A DNA stretch of 64,000 nt from Streptomyces scabiei 87.22 (GTDB lineage: Bacteria > Actinomycetota > Actinomycetes > Streptomycetales > Streptomycetaceae): contig NC_013929.1 of the NCBI RefSeq assembly GCF_000091305.1, forward strand, positions 3,348,001 through 3,412,000, written 5' to 3'. Positions 52,435 through 61,221 of the stretch are shown here, piece by piece. The notes under the pieces were generated by a model, which searched no databases, was not told where the DNA came from, and worked only from the letters and a program-made list of their open reading frames with translations. Positions within the stretch are counted from its first letter, which is position 1. Each line of letters begins with the position of its first letter. Position numbers and translations under genes: made by a program.

Positions 52435-53676
52435 TCAGCGCCGAGCCACACCCTCCGCCCGAGCCGCCGCGGCGACCGCCGCGGTCACGGCAGGAGCGAC
52501 CCGCTCGTCGAACGGCGACGGAATCACATAGTCCGCCGCAAGATCGTCCCCCACGACCGACGCCAGCGCCTCGGCCGCCGCGATCTTCATCCCCTCGGTG
52601 ATCCGCGACGCCCGCACCTGCAGGGCCCCCGCGAAGATCCCCGGGAAGGCGAGGACGTTGTTGATCTGGTTGGGGTAGTCGGAGCGCCCGGTGGCGACGA
52701 CCGCCGCGTACTTGTGGGCGACGTCCGGGTGCACCTCGGGGTTGGGGTTGGCCATGGCGAAGACGAACGCGTTCTCCGCCATCGAGGCCACCGCCTCCTC
52801 CGGGACCGTACCGCCGGAGACGCCGATGAAGACGTCCGCGCCCGCGAGGGCGTCCTCCAGGGAGCCCGAGAGCCCGGCCCGGTTGGTGAGTTCGGCCAGC
52901 TCCCGCTTGACCGGCGTGAGGTCCTCACGGTCCGCGGAGACGATGCCCTTGCGGTCGGCGACCGCGACGTCACCGAGACCGGCTTCCAGCAGCATCTTGG
53001 CGATGGCCACACCGGCCGCACCGGCACCCGAGATCACGGCCCGCAGATCGCCCAGCCCGCGCCCGGTCAGCTTCGCCGCGTTCCGCAGCGCCGCCAGCGT
53101 CACGACCGCCGTACCGTGCTGGTCGTCGTGGAAGACGGGGATGTCGAGGGCTTCCTGGAGCCGCTTCTCGATCTCGAAGCAGCGGGGCGCGGAGATGTCC
53201 TCCAGGTTCACGCCGCCGAACGAGGGCGCCATCCGGACGACGGTCTCGATGATCTCGTCGACGTCCGTGCAGGCGAGCGCGATCGGCACCGCGTCGACGC
53301 CGCCGAACTGCTTGAACAGGATCGCCTTGCCCTCCATCACGGGGAGGGATGCCTCGGGGCCGATGTCGCCGAGCCCGAGGACCGCCGTACCGTCCGTGAC
53401 GACGGCGACGACCGAGGACTTCCAGGTGTAGTCGTTGACCAGGTCGGGCTGCTCGGCGATGGCGGTGCACACCCGCGCGACGCCGGGCGTGTAGGCGAGG
53501 GACAGGTCGTCCTTGTCCCTGATCGGCACGGTGGCCTGCACGGCCATCTTGCCGCCGCGGTGCAGGGCGAAGGCGGGGTCGAAGGAGTCGAGGGAATTGA
53601 GAGGCTCCCCCCCGCCCTCCTGACCCGTACTGCCGTCGCCGCTGTCGGTGCGAGGATTGACAATCTCCGCTGCCAC
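52435..53676 (-). CDS. Malic enzyme
   Basis: This is a 413-residue bacterial short-type malic enzyme. It has LSLAYTPGVARVC, the substrate/metal loop VPIALACTDVDEIIETV, FHDDQHGTAVV (metal-binding Asp) and the NAD(P)-binding VISGAGAAGVAIAKMLLEAG. It converts malate to pyruvate and CO2, supplying pyruvate and reducing power for lipid and polyketide synthesis. From memory of the conserved order, this resembles the S. coelicolor SCO5261 type reported as NADP-dependent. The sequence alone does not settle NAD versus NADP, so no cofactor is asserted. Confidence 0.93.
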   Translation of the reverse strand: MAAEIVNPRTDSGDGSTGQEGGGEPLNSLDSFDPAFALHRGGKMAVQATVPIRDKDDLSLAYTPGVARVCTAIAEQPDLVNDYTWKSSVVAVVTDGTAVLGLGDIGPEASLPVMEGKAILFKQFGGVDAVPIALACTDVDEIIETVVRMAPSFGGVNLEDISAPRCFEIEKRLQEALDIPVFHDDQHGTAVVTLAALRNAAKLTGRGLGDLRAVISGAGAAGVAIAKMLLEAGLGDVAVADRKGIVSADREDLTPVKRELAELTNRAGLSGSLEDALAGADVFIGVSGGTVPEEAVASMAENAFVFAMANPNPEVHPDVAHKYAAVVATGRSDYPNQINNVLAFPGIFAGALQVRASRITEGMKIAAAEALASVVGDDLAADYVIPSPFDERVAPAVTAAVAAAARAEGVARR

Positions 53677-54286
53677 TGGTGTTACCCCTTAGGTCTTCAT
53701 GGTTTGAGGGTGTTCCGCTCCCGGTTCGGGAGCGGGCGGGCACCGCGTAAGTCCCAGGTCACCGATACGTACGGCGACTCATGCGGGCTCAGACGCGACG
53801 GGCGCGCCGCACACGCGCCCTGGGCCCCGGATGAGGGGTGTAAGGAACCTTCTTACCGGACGGACGGCGCCGACGACGAGTCCACACGTCTTGATACCTC
53901 GAAGGTCACAACTCGAAGGTCATTTAAAGACGATCATGGATCGTTCGATTCATCGACCGAAAAAGGGGCAAGTCGGTACACGTCACGACAAGTCCCGTAC
54001 AGCCATGTGTGCGGGGTTCGCGGTCGACCGCATCCTGAGATGCGCCGAAGATCTTGCGGCCGGAAGGAGGGATTCCCGCACAGCATCCGGTGTGATCACG
54101 CGGTCCGCGGCGGTTCGTGGGTCATACGGGGGTCACCCGTTATCCGATTTTGACATGGCCGGTCATCTGATTGCACATGCCCGAATGGCAAGATGCCGTA
54201 ATCACACGAGGTCGCCACACTCGAAGACGCGTGTTAATCGTCGACCTGTCGGCAACTCCACACCACCCCCGCCGGAGGAACCCACC
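53677..54286. other. Divergent control region with repeats, AT-richer than average
   Basis: This is a 610-bp region between malic enzyme and the amino-acid transporter. It contains a direct repeat CTCGAAGGTCA (53898-53908 and 53912-53922, 14 bp apart), just before TTTAAAG, and the palindrome ACGATCATGGATCGT (53930-53944). An open frame crosses it from 53831 but lacks a coherent protein. It probably holds promoters for both flanking transcripts. Confidence 0.55.
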
Positions 54287-55252
54287 ATGACCGCAAGCAC
54301 CACCTGTCGTACGACCGGCCTGCGTTCCCGTACAGCCGTCGTCGGAGCGATCGCGGTCGCGGGCGCCCTGCTGCTCACCGGCTGCGGTGACCAGACCAAG
54401 AGCAAGGACAGCGGCTCGGAGAGCGCCTCCACCAGCGGGGCCCCGCTGGCCGGCAAGCTGCCCGCGTCCGTCCGGGACAAGGGCGTGATCAACGTCGGCT
54501 CGGACATCGCGTACGCCCCGGTGGAGTTCAAGGACGCGTCGGGCAAGGTCGTCGGTCTCGACCTCGACATCGCCGCGGCGATGGGCAAGCAGCTCGGCGT
54601 GGACTTCAAGTTCCAGAACGCCACCTTCGACACCCTCATCGGTGGTCTGGCCGCCAAGCGGTACGACATCGCCATGTCGGCCATGACCGACACCAAGGAC
54701 CGCCAGGAGGGCATCGACTCCGACACCGGCAAGAAGGTCGGCGCCGGTGTCGACTTCGTCGACTACTTCACCGCGGGTGTCTCGCTGTACACCAACAAGG
54801 GCGACGACCAGGGCATCAAGACCTGGGACGACCTGTGCGGCAAGACGATCGCCGTGCAGCGCAACACGTTCTCGCACGACCTCGCCAAGGACCAGGCGAA
54901 GAAGTGCAAGGACGACAAGAAGGGGGCCCTCAAGATCGAGGACTTCGCCACCAACCCCGAGGCCGAGACCCGGATGCGCTCCAAGGGCGCGGACGTCGTC
55001 TCCGCCGACTTCCCGGTCGCCGCGTACTCGGTGAAGACCTCCGGCGGCGGCAAGTACTTCGAGATCGTCGGCGACCAGGTCGAGGCCGGCCCCTACGGCA
55101 TCGCCCTCGCCAAGGACAGCACCGAGCTGCGCGACGCGCTGAAGGCCGCCGTCCAGGCGATCATCGACAACGGCGAGTACGAGAAGATCATCAAGAAGTG
55201 GGGCGTCGAGGACGGCGCCATCACCGAGGCCAAGGTCAACGGCGGCTCTTGA
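54287..55252 (+). CDS. Amino-acid ABC transporter substrate-binding lipoprotein
   Basis: This is a 321-residue precursor from ATG 54287, with GGAGGA upstream. The lipobox is LLLTGC (Cys about residue 33). The mature part is a family 3 solute-binding protein: DKGVINVGSDIAYAPVEFKD, VVGLDLDIAAAMGKQLGVDF, a LIGGLAAKRYDIAMSAMTDT block and a C-terminal YEKIIKKWGV end, typical of glutamine, glutamate and other polar amino acids. The permease and ATPase genes follow in order on the same strand. Confidence 0.93.
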   Translation: MTASTTCRTTGLRSRTAVVGAIAVAGALLLTGCGDQTKSKDSGSESASTSGAPLAGKLPASVRDKGVINVGSDIAYAPVEFKDASGKVVGLDLDIAAAMGKQLGVDFKFQNATFDTLIGGLAAKRYDIAMSAMTDTKDRQEGIDSDTGKKVGAGVDFVDYFTAGVSLYTNKGDDQGIKTWDDLCGKTIAVQRNTFSHDLAKDQAKKCKDDKKGALKIEDFATNPEAETRMRSKGADVVSADFPVAAYSVKTSGGGKYFEIVGDQVEAGPYGIALAKDSTELRDALKAAVQAIIDNGEYEKIIKKWGVEDGAITEAKVNGGS

Positions 55253-55288
55253 TTCTCGGCTCGGTTCTGAAAGGCAAAGGCTCCACCC

Positions 55289-56230
55289 GTGACTGTTGAC
55301 GTCAGCAAGACGGACGGTCCCTCGGACACTCCCCCCGCCGGTCCGGAAGCCCTCAAGGCCATTCCGGTCCGGCACCCGGGGCGCTATGTGTCCGCGGCCA
55401 TCGCGCTCGCTCTCCTCGGCTCGATCGTCTACGCGTTCGCGCAGGCGAAGAAGATCAACTGGGGCGTGATCCCCGACTTCTTCTTCGACGACCGCATCAT
55501 CGAGGGTGTCCTCAACACCCTGCTGCTCACCGTGGTCTCCATGGTGATCGGCGTCGTCGGCGGCATCCTGCTCGCCGTGATGCGGCTGTCCAAGAACCCG
55601 GTGACCTCGTCCATCGCGTGGTTCTACATCTGGTTCTTCCGCGGTACCCCGGTCCTGGTCCAGCTCTTCGTCTGGTTCAACCTGGGTCTGGTCTTCGAGT
55701 ACATCAACCTCGGCCCCATCTACAAGGACTACTGGTCCTCGTTCATGACGCCGCTGCTGACGGCCCTGCTCGGCCTCGGTCTCAACGAGGCGGCGTACAT
55801 GGCGGAGATCTGCCGCGCCGGTCTGCTCTCGGTCGACGAGGGCCAGACCGAGGCGTCGCACGCGCTCGGCATGAGCCACGCCAGGACGCTGCGCCGGATC
55901 GTCATCCCGCAGGCGATGCGCGTGATCGTGCCGCCCACGGGCAACGAGGTCATCAACATGCTGAAGACCACGTCGCTCGTGTCGACGGTGCAGTTCGTGG
56001 ATCTGCTGAAGTCCGCCCAGGACATCGGCCAGAGCTCGGGGGCCACCGTGGAACTGCTGTTCCTCGCCGCCGCCTGGTACCTGGTCCTCACCAGCATCTT
56101 CAGTGTCGGGCAGTACTACCTGGAGAGGCATTACGCGAAGGGCTCCTCGCGGTCCCTCCCGCCGACACCGATGCAGCGTTTCAAGGCGGCCGTACTGCCC
56201 ACGCGCCGTCCGAAGGGAGTCTCGGCATGA
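55289..56230 (+). CDS. Amino-acid ABC transporter permease
   Basis: This is 313 residues from GTG 55289. It is a HisM/GlnP-type permease with about five hydrophobic segments. It has [13 protein letters not shown], the coupling-loop [24 protein letters not shown] with [20 protein letters not shown] (EAA motif), and a [10 protein letters not shown] segment. There is only one permease gene, so the channel is probably a homodimer. The stop overlaps the ATPase start by 4 bp. Confidence 0.94.
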   Translation: MTVDVSKTDGPSDTPPAGPEALKAIPVRHPGRYVSAAIALALLGSIVYAFAQAKKINWGVIPDFFFDDRIIEGVLNTLLLTVVSMVIGVVGGILLAVMRLSKNPVTSSIAWFYIWFFRGTPVLVQLFVWFNLGLVFEYINLGPIYKDYWSSFMTPLLTALLGLGLNEAAYMAEICRAGLLSVDEGQTEASHALGMSHARTLRRIVIPQAMRVIVPPTGNEVINMLKTTSLVSTVQFVDLLKSAQDIGQSSGATVELLFLAAAWYLVLTSIFSVGQYYLERHYAKGSSRSLPPTPMQRFKAAVLPTRRPKGVSA

Positions 56231-56988
56231 CCGCCATGGTGAAGGCCGAGGGCATCCACAAGTCGTTCGGCCCCGTCGAGGTCCTCAAGGGCATCGATCT
56301 GGAGGTGCAGACGGGCGAGGTGTTCTGCCTCATCGGCCCGTCCGGCTCCGGCAAGTCGACCTTCCTGCGGTGCATCAACCACCTGGAGAAGATCAACGCC
56401 GGCCGGCTGTACGTCGACGGCGAGCTGGTCGGCTACCGCCAGAAGGGCGACAGGCTGTACGAGCTGAAGGACAGCGAGGTCGCGGTCAAGCGCCGGGACA
56501 TCGGCATGGTCTTCCAGCGCTTCAACCTGTTCCCGCACATGACGGCCACCGAGAACGTCATGGAGGCGCCGGTCCAGGTCAAGGGCGTCAGCCGTGCCCA
56601 GGCCCGCGAGCGTGCCCGCGAGCTGCTGGAGCGCGTCGGCCTCGGCGACAAGGCGGGCAACTACCCGTCCCAGCTCTCCGGCGGCCAGCAGCAGCGCGTG
56701 GCCATCGCGCGGGCGCTGGCCATGGAGCCGAAGCTGATGCTCTTCGACGAGCCGACCTCGGCGCTGGACCCGGAGCTGGTCGGCGACGTCCTCGACGTCA
56801 TGCGCGACCTGGCCGAGTCCGGGATGACGATGGTCGTGGTCACCCATGAGATGGGCTTCGCCCGTGAGGTCGGCGACAGCCTGGTCTTCATGGACGGCGG
56901 TGTGGTGGTCGAGTCCGGCAACCCCCGTGACGTGCTGAGCAACCCCCAGGAGGAGCGCACCCAGTCGTTCCTGTCCAAGGTGCTGTAG
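56227..56988 (+). CDS. Amino-acid ABC transporter ATP-binding protein
   Basis: This is a 253-residue ATPase of the polar amino-acid group. Walker A is GPSGSGKST, signature LSGGQQQR, Walker [14 protein letters not shown], and switch His in VVTHEMGFA. The start overlaps the permease stop. A hairpin terminator follows 17 bases after the stop, closing a three-gene import operon. Confidence 0.95.
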   Translation: MTAMVKAEGIHKSFGPVEVLKGIDLEVQTGEVFCLIGPSGSGKSTFLRCINHLEKINAGRLYVDGELVGYRQKGDRLYELKDSEVAVKRRDIGMVFQRFNLFPHMTATENVMEAPVQVKGVSRAQARERARELLERVGLGDKAGNYPSQLSGGQQQRVAIARALAMEPKLMLFDEPTSALDPELVGDVLDVMRDLAESGMTMVVVTHEMGFAREVGDSLVFMDGGVVVESGNPRDVLSNPQEERTQSFLSKVL

Positions 56989-57005
56989 CACCGGGGCGCG
57001 ACACG

Positions 57006-57041
57006 GCGAGGGGCGGTACGGGATTCCGTACCGCCCCTCGC
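57006..57041 (+). terminator. Hairpin terminator of the amino-acid transporter operon
   Basis: GCGAGGGGCGGTACGG (57006-57021) pairs perfectly with 57026-57041 around the loop GATT. No T-tract follows, as is usual in Streptomyces. It also lies at the end of the convergent methyltransferase gene and may serve both. Confidence 0.88.
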
Positions 57042-57069
57042 TCGTACACCCGTCCGTGCGAGCGGCGGG

Positions 57070-57828
57070 CTACTTCACCGCCAGCACCAGCGAGTCGGAG
57101 GGCGAGCACCACACCGCGCGGGCCTCGGCGAAGCCCCGCGCGCGCAGGGTGCGGGCGTGCCAGTCGACGCTCTGGACGTCACCGTCGGCGTGCTCGCCGT
57201 AGATCTCGAAGCGGCGGGCCGTCGGCGCGGCGAGCACGGGGTCCTGAGCGGCGAGCTGCCACCATGCGGCCCAGTCGAGGACGCCGTCCGCCCTGGCTCG
57301 ATCCATACCCGCGTGCCGGTGCGCGCGCTCCGCCGCGTTGATCCGGGGCGTCGTCTCGTCGATCATGTGGTCCGCGTTCATGAAGACACCGCCGTCGCGG
57401 ACGAGTTCCGCGACCTGACCGTAGAGGGCGGCGAGGGGTTCGCTGTGCAGCCAGTGCAGGGCCGTGGCCGTCAGGACGGCGTCGTACGCGTCGTACGGCA
57501 GCCGGGCCGTCCAGTCGGGGTCGGTGAGGTCGGCGGTGACGAAGGTGACCCGCGGGTCGCCCTCGAACGTGCCCTCGGCGATGGTGAGGAGCGCGGGGTC
57601 CAGGTCCACGCCGGTGCTGACGGCCTTCGGGAACCGCGCGAACAGTCTGGACGTGATGGAACCCGTACCGCAGGCGAGGTCCAGGACGCGGGGCTCGGGT
57701 CCGGCGAACGCCTCGACCATGTCCAGCATCACCCGGAACCGCTCCTCACGGTCCGGCAGGTACCACTCCTGCTGCCGGTCCCAGCTCTCCTGCCAGGCGT
57801 GCCAGTCGGTGCCGGCCGTGGTGGTCAT
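57070..57828 (-). CDS. Class I SAM-dependent methyltransferase
   Basis: This is a 252-residue protein. The SAM-binding motif is RVLDLACGTGSITSRL, followed by GVDLDPALL, VTFVTADLTD and a DAVLTATALHWL motif. This is the general methyltransferase type 11/12/25 pattern. Substrate unknown. It converges with the amino-acid transporter and is divergent from the CGNR zinc-finger gene. Confidence 0.88.
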   Translation of the reverse strand: MTTTAGTDWHAWQESWDRQQEWYLPDREERFRVMLDMVEAFAGPEPRVLDLACGTGSITSRLFARFPKAVSTGVDLDPALLTIAEGTFEGDPRVTFVTADLTDPDWTARLPYDAYDAVLTATALHWLHSEPLAALYGQVAELVRDGGVFMNADHMIDETTPRINAAERAHRHAGMDRARADGVLDWAAWWQLAAQDPVLAAPTARRFEIYGEHADGDVQSVDWHARTLRARGFAEARAVWCSPSDSLVLAVK

Positions 57829-57943
57829 GAGGCCCCTTCCTCCGCGTACCGCGTCTTCCGCCTACCGCGTAATACCCTGTAAGCACGAGCAGCCATTACC
57901 TGACCCGCATCACGACAATAGAGCGCCCTCGTAAGGACTACAA

Positions 57944-58573
57944 GTGGAACTGGCCCATTACTCGGACTACGCCGTACGCCTCGTCAACACCGAGGAGCCG
58001 GACCGGGGCAAGGACACGCTCACCTCGGTCGAGGCCGTCCGCGATCTCTTCGGGCCCAGCCGGCAGGCCGCCCGGCGGGCGACGGACGCCGACGTGACCC
58101 GGTTCCGGTCCGTACGGGCCCGGCTGCGCTCGGTCTTCGAGGCGGCGAACGGCGGCGACGAGACCCTCGCCGTGGACCTGCTGAACTCGCTGCTGCTGGA
58201 GTTCCCGGTGAGCCCGCAGATCTCCGGCCACGACTTCCGGGACGACGACGGCCGCCCGCTGTGGCACATGCACCTGGCGGACCACCCCTCCAACGCGACG
58301 GCGGGCTACGCGGCGATCGCGGCGATGGGCCTGGCCTTCCACCTCACCGAGTACGGCGTGGACCGGCTCGGCCTGTGCGAGGCGGCGCCCTGCCGCAACG
58401 CCTACCTCGACACCTCCACCAACCGCTCCCGGCGCTACTGCTCCGACCGCTGCGCGACCCGCGCCAACGTGGCGGCCTACCGGGCCCGCAAACGCCTGGA
58501 GGCCGACCGGTCGCCGAGCACGGGACGCGCGGCCGAGAGCGCCCAGCGGGCCAGCGCGAACGGCGAGCGCTGA
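57944..58573 (+). CDS. CGNR zinc-finger (ABATE domain) regulator
   Basis: This is a 209-residue protein from GTG 57944. The N-terminal ABATE (putative stress-induced transcription factor) part has YSDYAVRLVNTEEP and GPSRQAARRATDADV. The C-terminal CGNR-type zinc finger is LCEAAPCRNAYLDTSTNRSRRYCSD (split here), with Cys ligands, followed by a basic helix. A DNA-binding role is likely. Its last 97 bases overlap, tail to tail, the end of sodX on the other strand. Confidence 0.88.
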   Translation: MELAHYSDYAVRLVNTEEPDRGKDTLTSVEAVRDLFGPSRQAARRATDADVTRFRSVRARLRSVFEAANGGDETLAVDLLNSLLLEFPVSPQISGHDFRDDDGRPLWHMHLADHPSNATAGYAAIAAMGLAFHLTEYGVDRLGLCEAAPCRNAYLDTSTNRSRRYCSDRCATRANVAAYRARKRLEADRSPSTGRAAESAQRASANGER

Positions 58574-58911
58574 CCCTCCGGCCGGGGCCGGTAGCGGAAC
58601 CGCACCCGGCCGAGGACGAGTTCGTCGGGCACGACCCCGTAGTCGGTGCTGTCCCCGCCGGCGTAGGCGTTGTCGCCGAGCACCCACCAGCCGCCGTCGC
58701 GCCGCTCGGCGACCCGCTTCACCACGAGCAGGTCCTGCTGGAAGGGGTGCCGCAGCACCAGGACGTCCCCGACCCGCAGGCGGGCCCCGTAGTGGACGAG
58801 CAGCCGGTCGCCGTGGCGCAGGGTCGGAACCATCGACGGTCCTGTGACCTCGGCCACTCCGAAGGGCAGGAGGGCACCGCCCCGCTCGCTCTCCCGCGAC
58901 AGCTCCGGCAT
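58477..58911 (-). CDS. sodX: Nickel-superoxide-dismutase maturation protease (SodX)
   Basis: ATG 58911 (MPELSRESERG) with GGGAGG 8 bp upstream gives 144 residues; an ATG at 58980 would add 23. It is a signal-peptidase-like S26 enzyme with the catalytic Ser in GPSMVPTL and Lys in LVVKRV, plus the conserved GDNAYAGGDSTDYG. SodX removes the N-terminal leader of SodN so the new His1 can bind nickel. It is divergent from sodN, as in other streptomycetes. Its C-terminus (ALARWALSAARPV...SRRLRAR) is conserved, so the overlap with the CGNR gene is real. Confidence 0.92.
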   Translation of the reverse strand: MPELSRESERGGALLPFGVAEVTGPSMVPTLRHGDRLLVHYGARLRVGDVLVLRHPFQQDLLVVKRVAERRDGGWWVLGDNAYAGGDSTDYGVVPDELVLGRVRFRYRPRPEGQRSPFALARWALSAARPVLGDRSASRRLRAR

Positions 58912-59056
58912 CTCCGGCACCTCCCCGTTCCGTTCCTCCACCGGTCCCAGTCTGACCCCGGACTTTTGCCCTAAGCCCATGGGGGCACCCGCCAAAACCA
59001 CTCTCGCAGGGAGTAATGTCCCACCTGAGAAGACGATCACGAGGAAGGAATGCTCC

Positions 59057-59452
59057 ATGCTTTCCCGCCTGTTTGCCCCCAAGGTCAAGGTCAGCGCGCA
59101 CTGCGACCTGCCCTGCGGTGTGTACGACCCGGCCCAGGCCCGCATCGAGGCGGAGTCGGTGAAGGCCGTGCAGGACAAGATGGCCGCCAACGACGACCCT
59201 CACTTCCAGGCTCGCGCGACCGTCATCAAGGAGCAGCGCGCCGAGCTCGCCAAGCACCACGTCTCGGTGCTGTGGAGCGACTACTTCAAGCCTCCGCACT
59301 TCGAGAAGTACCCGGAGCTGCACCAGCTGGTCAACGACGCCCTGAAGGCCCTCTCGGCCGCCAAGGCGTCCACCGACCCGGCGACGGGCCAGAAGGCGCT
59401 GGACTACATCGCCCAGATCGACAAGATCTTCTGGGAGACCAAGAAGGCCTGA
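59057..59452 (+). CDS. sodN: Nickel-containing superoxide dismutase
   Basis: ATG 59057 follows AGGAAGGAA. The 131-residue precursor has a 14-residue leader MLSRLFAPKVKVSA, then HCDLPCGVYDPAQARIE, the nickel-hook motif His1, Cys2 and Cys6 of mature Ni-SOD. It dismutates superoxide in the cytoplasm. Leader removal requires SodX, encoded divergently 146 bp away. In S. coelicolor sodN is expressed when nickel is sufficient, under Nur-dependent control with an sRNA from sodF reported to target sodN mRNA; that is literature knowledge, and no Nur box was identified here. Confidence 0.97.
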   Translation: MLSRLFAPKVKVSAHCDLPCGVYDPAQARIEAESVKAVQDKMAANDDPHFQARATVIKEQRAELAKHHVSVLWSDYFKPPHFEKYPELHQLVNDALKALSAAKASTDPATGQKALDYIAQIDKIFWETKKA

Positions 59453-59621
59453 CCCGGCCTCTCTCGACCGCACCCGGTCCGTATGCCGCCGTCCCGCACG
59501 GCGGTGTCACGGGCCGGGTGCGGTCGTGTTCCGGGGCGGGCGCGGACGTGTTCCGGGGCGGGCGCGGACGTGCACCGGGCCGGGTGGCGTGCGCGAAGCC
59601 GCCGCGGGCCGCACGCGCCGG

Positions 59622-60983
59622 TCAACTCGCGTCGGGGCCCGGCCAGACCGCCGAGGCGTCGTCACGGTCCGGGGCCGGGAGGCGCAGGGGGCGGACGGGG
59701 ACGGTCCACGTGCGTTCCCCGGCGACCGCCGTCCACGGGGCGGGGGCGCCCGTGTAGGAGAGCGCGGTCAGGACGAACACACCGTCGGCGTAGACCTCGA
59801 CGTACTCGCCGACGGTCAGGATGCGCAGGGTGGCGGCCGGTTCGGGGAGGACGGTCTCGGCGAGGGGGGTGCCGGCGGCACCGGTGATCCGGAGGTTCTT
59901 GCCGTCGCAGCCGACGCCCAGCGCGGGGCTCCCGGCGCGGCCGGGGCCGAGGGTGGCGCTGCGCAGGGTGACGTCGACGGGGCCGGCGCCGATCTCGACC
60001 TCGCCGACGGCGTGCGGGACGGGGGCGTGCGTCTCCTCGCCGAGCCAGTCGTCCAGGCCCGGCCACCACATCAGCCGGGGGGCCGAACCCTCCTCCGTCA
60101 CCAGGGACTTGGGCTGGGCGAGCATGCCCCGGCAGTGGTCGCCGGTGTCGGTCAGGCCGACGCGGCGGGGCGTGGTGTGCAGGACGACCCGGGAGCCGTC
60201 CGGGGCGGCGATGACGCGCGGGGCGTACGCCCCCGTCGGCCCGAGCGTGCCCCGGCGGGTCCACGGGCCGCGCAGGCGCGGAGCCGTCCACGCCTCGAAG
60301 CCCCGGGTCGCGCCGATGGAGCCGAGGAGCAGCCAGCTGCCGTCGTCGAGGCGTTCCAGGACCGGGCATTCGAGTTCGTCGACGTCGCCGGGGGAGATCA
60401 GCGGCGGGTGCACCGTCCAGTGCTCCAGGTCGGTGGAGGTGGCGAGGGCGACACAGCCGCTGACCTCCACGGGGAGGGAGGCGTCACTGGCGCAGATCAC
60501 CATCGCCCAGCCGTCGCCCTCGTCGTCGCGGACGACGAAGGGGTCCCGCCAGCCCATGCGGTCGGCGGTGCGGTACCAGCGGGGGTCCGCCTCGACGACC
60601 GGTGACGTGCCGTGGCGCCGCCAGCCCGTGCCGTCCGTGCGGTCGGAGTACGCGAGGCCCACGGACTGCAGCGGCCAGCCCTCCGGCGTCAGTCCGCTCA
60701 CGCCCGTGTAGAGCATCGCCATGCCGGCGCCGTGGCGGAAGGGGTGCATCGTCCAGACCGCCCGCTGATCGAAGCGGCCGGGCAGGCCGTTGCCGAAGGC
60801 GGTGCCCTCCGGCCGCCAGCCGACCAGGTCGGCCGAGGTGGCCCGGCCGTAGGAGGTCTCCATCCGCAGATGGTCGAAGTCGGCGGTCCAGGGGCCCTGG
60901 AGGTGCAGCACCGCGTAGGTGCCGTCGTCGTCCCGGAGCAGGGCGAAGTCGTTCACGCAGAGGCCGGGCGGGGCGTATCGCAT
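59622..60983 (-). CDS. GH32-like five-bladed beta-propeller glycoside hydrolase
   Basis: This is a 453-residue protein without a signal peptide. RDP (MGWRDPFVV) and EC (DELECPVL) motifs of GH32 family enzymes (invertase, levanase, fructosidase) are present. The first catalytic motif, usually WMNDPNG, reads CVNDFALL, so only the Asn-Asp pair is kept. The C-terminal beta-sandwich typical of GH32 is visible (EVEIGAGPVDVTLR, EVYADGVFVLTALS). It probably hydrolyses a fructose-containing or related sugar. It is divergent from a LacI regulator and a sugar-binding protein, forming a sugar-use locus. Confidence 0.82.
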   Translation of the reverse strand: MRYAPPGLCVNDFALLRDDDGTYAVLHLQGPWTADFDHLRMETSYGRATSADLVGWRPEGTAFGNGLPGRFDQRAVWTMHPFRHGAGMAMLYTGVSGLTPEGWPLQSVGLAYSDRTDGTGWRRHGTSPVVEADPRWYRTADRMGWRDPFVVRDDEGDGWAMVICASDASLPVEVSGCVALATSTDLEHWTVHPPLISPGDVDELECPVLERLDDGSWLLLGSIGATRGFEAWTAPRLRGPWTRRGTLGPTGAYAPRVIAAPDGSRVVLHTTPRRVGLTDTGDHCRGMLAQPKSLVTEEGSAPRLMWWPGLDDWLGEETHAPVPHAVGEVEIGAGPVDVTLRSATLGPGRAGSPALGVGCDGKNLRITGAAGTPLAETVLPEPAATLRILTVGEYVEVYADGVFVLTALSYTGAPAPWTAVAGERTWTVPVRPLRLPAPDRDDASAVWPGPDAS

Positions 60984-61076
60984 GCGCAGCAGTCCTGTCG
61001 CTCACAGCGCCCAAACGTGTGCGCTGACCATGGTTCCGGAAGGTCTCTCTTGAGAATCAGCGCAAGTAAAACTGAA

Positions 61077-61091
61077 CGCAAACGCTTGTGC
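61077..61091. promoter_or_regulatory. Candidate LacI-family operator
   Basis: CGCAAACGCTTGTGC contains the near-palindrome CAAACGCTTG, which resembles LacI/GalR-type operators (AAACG core). It lies between the divergent GH32-like and LacI genes and is the likely site of the LacI protein. Confidence 0.55.
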
Positions 61092-61221
61092 AACAGCGGA
61101 GCCGGGTTTACGGTCTCGTCACCCCACAGCTCGTCCCCAGCTCACTCCGACCGACGTGGAACCGGCGCGACAGCCACGCGACGACGCCGTGCTCACGCCC
61201 TACCGACGGGAGAAGACCGCC

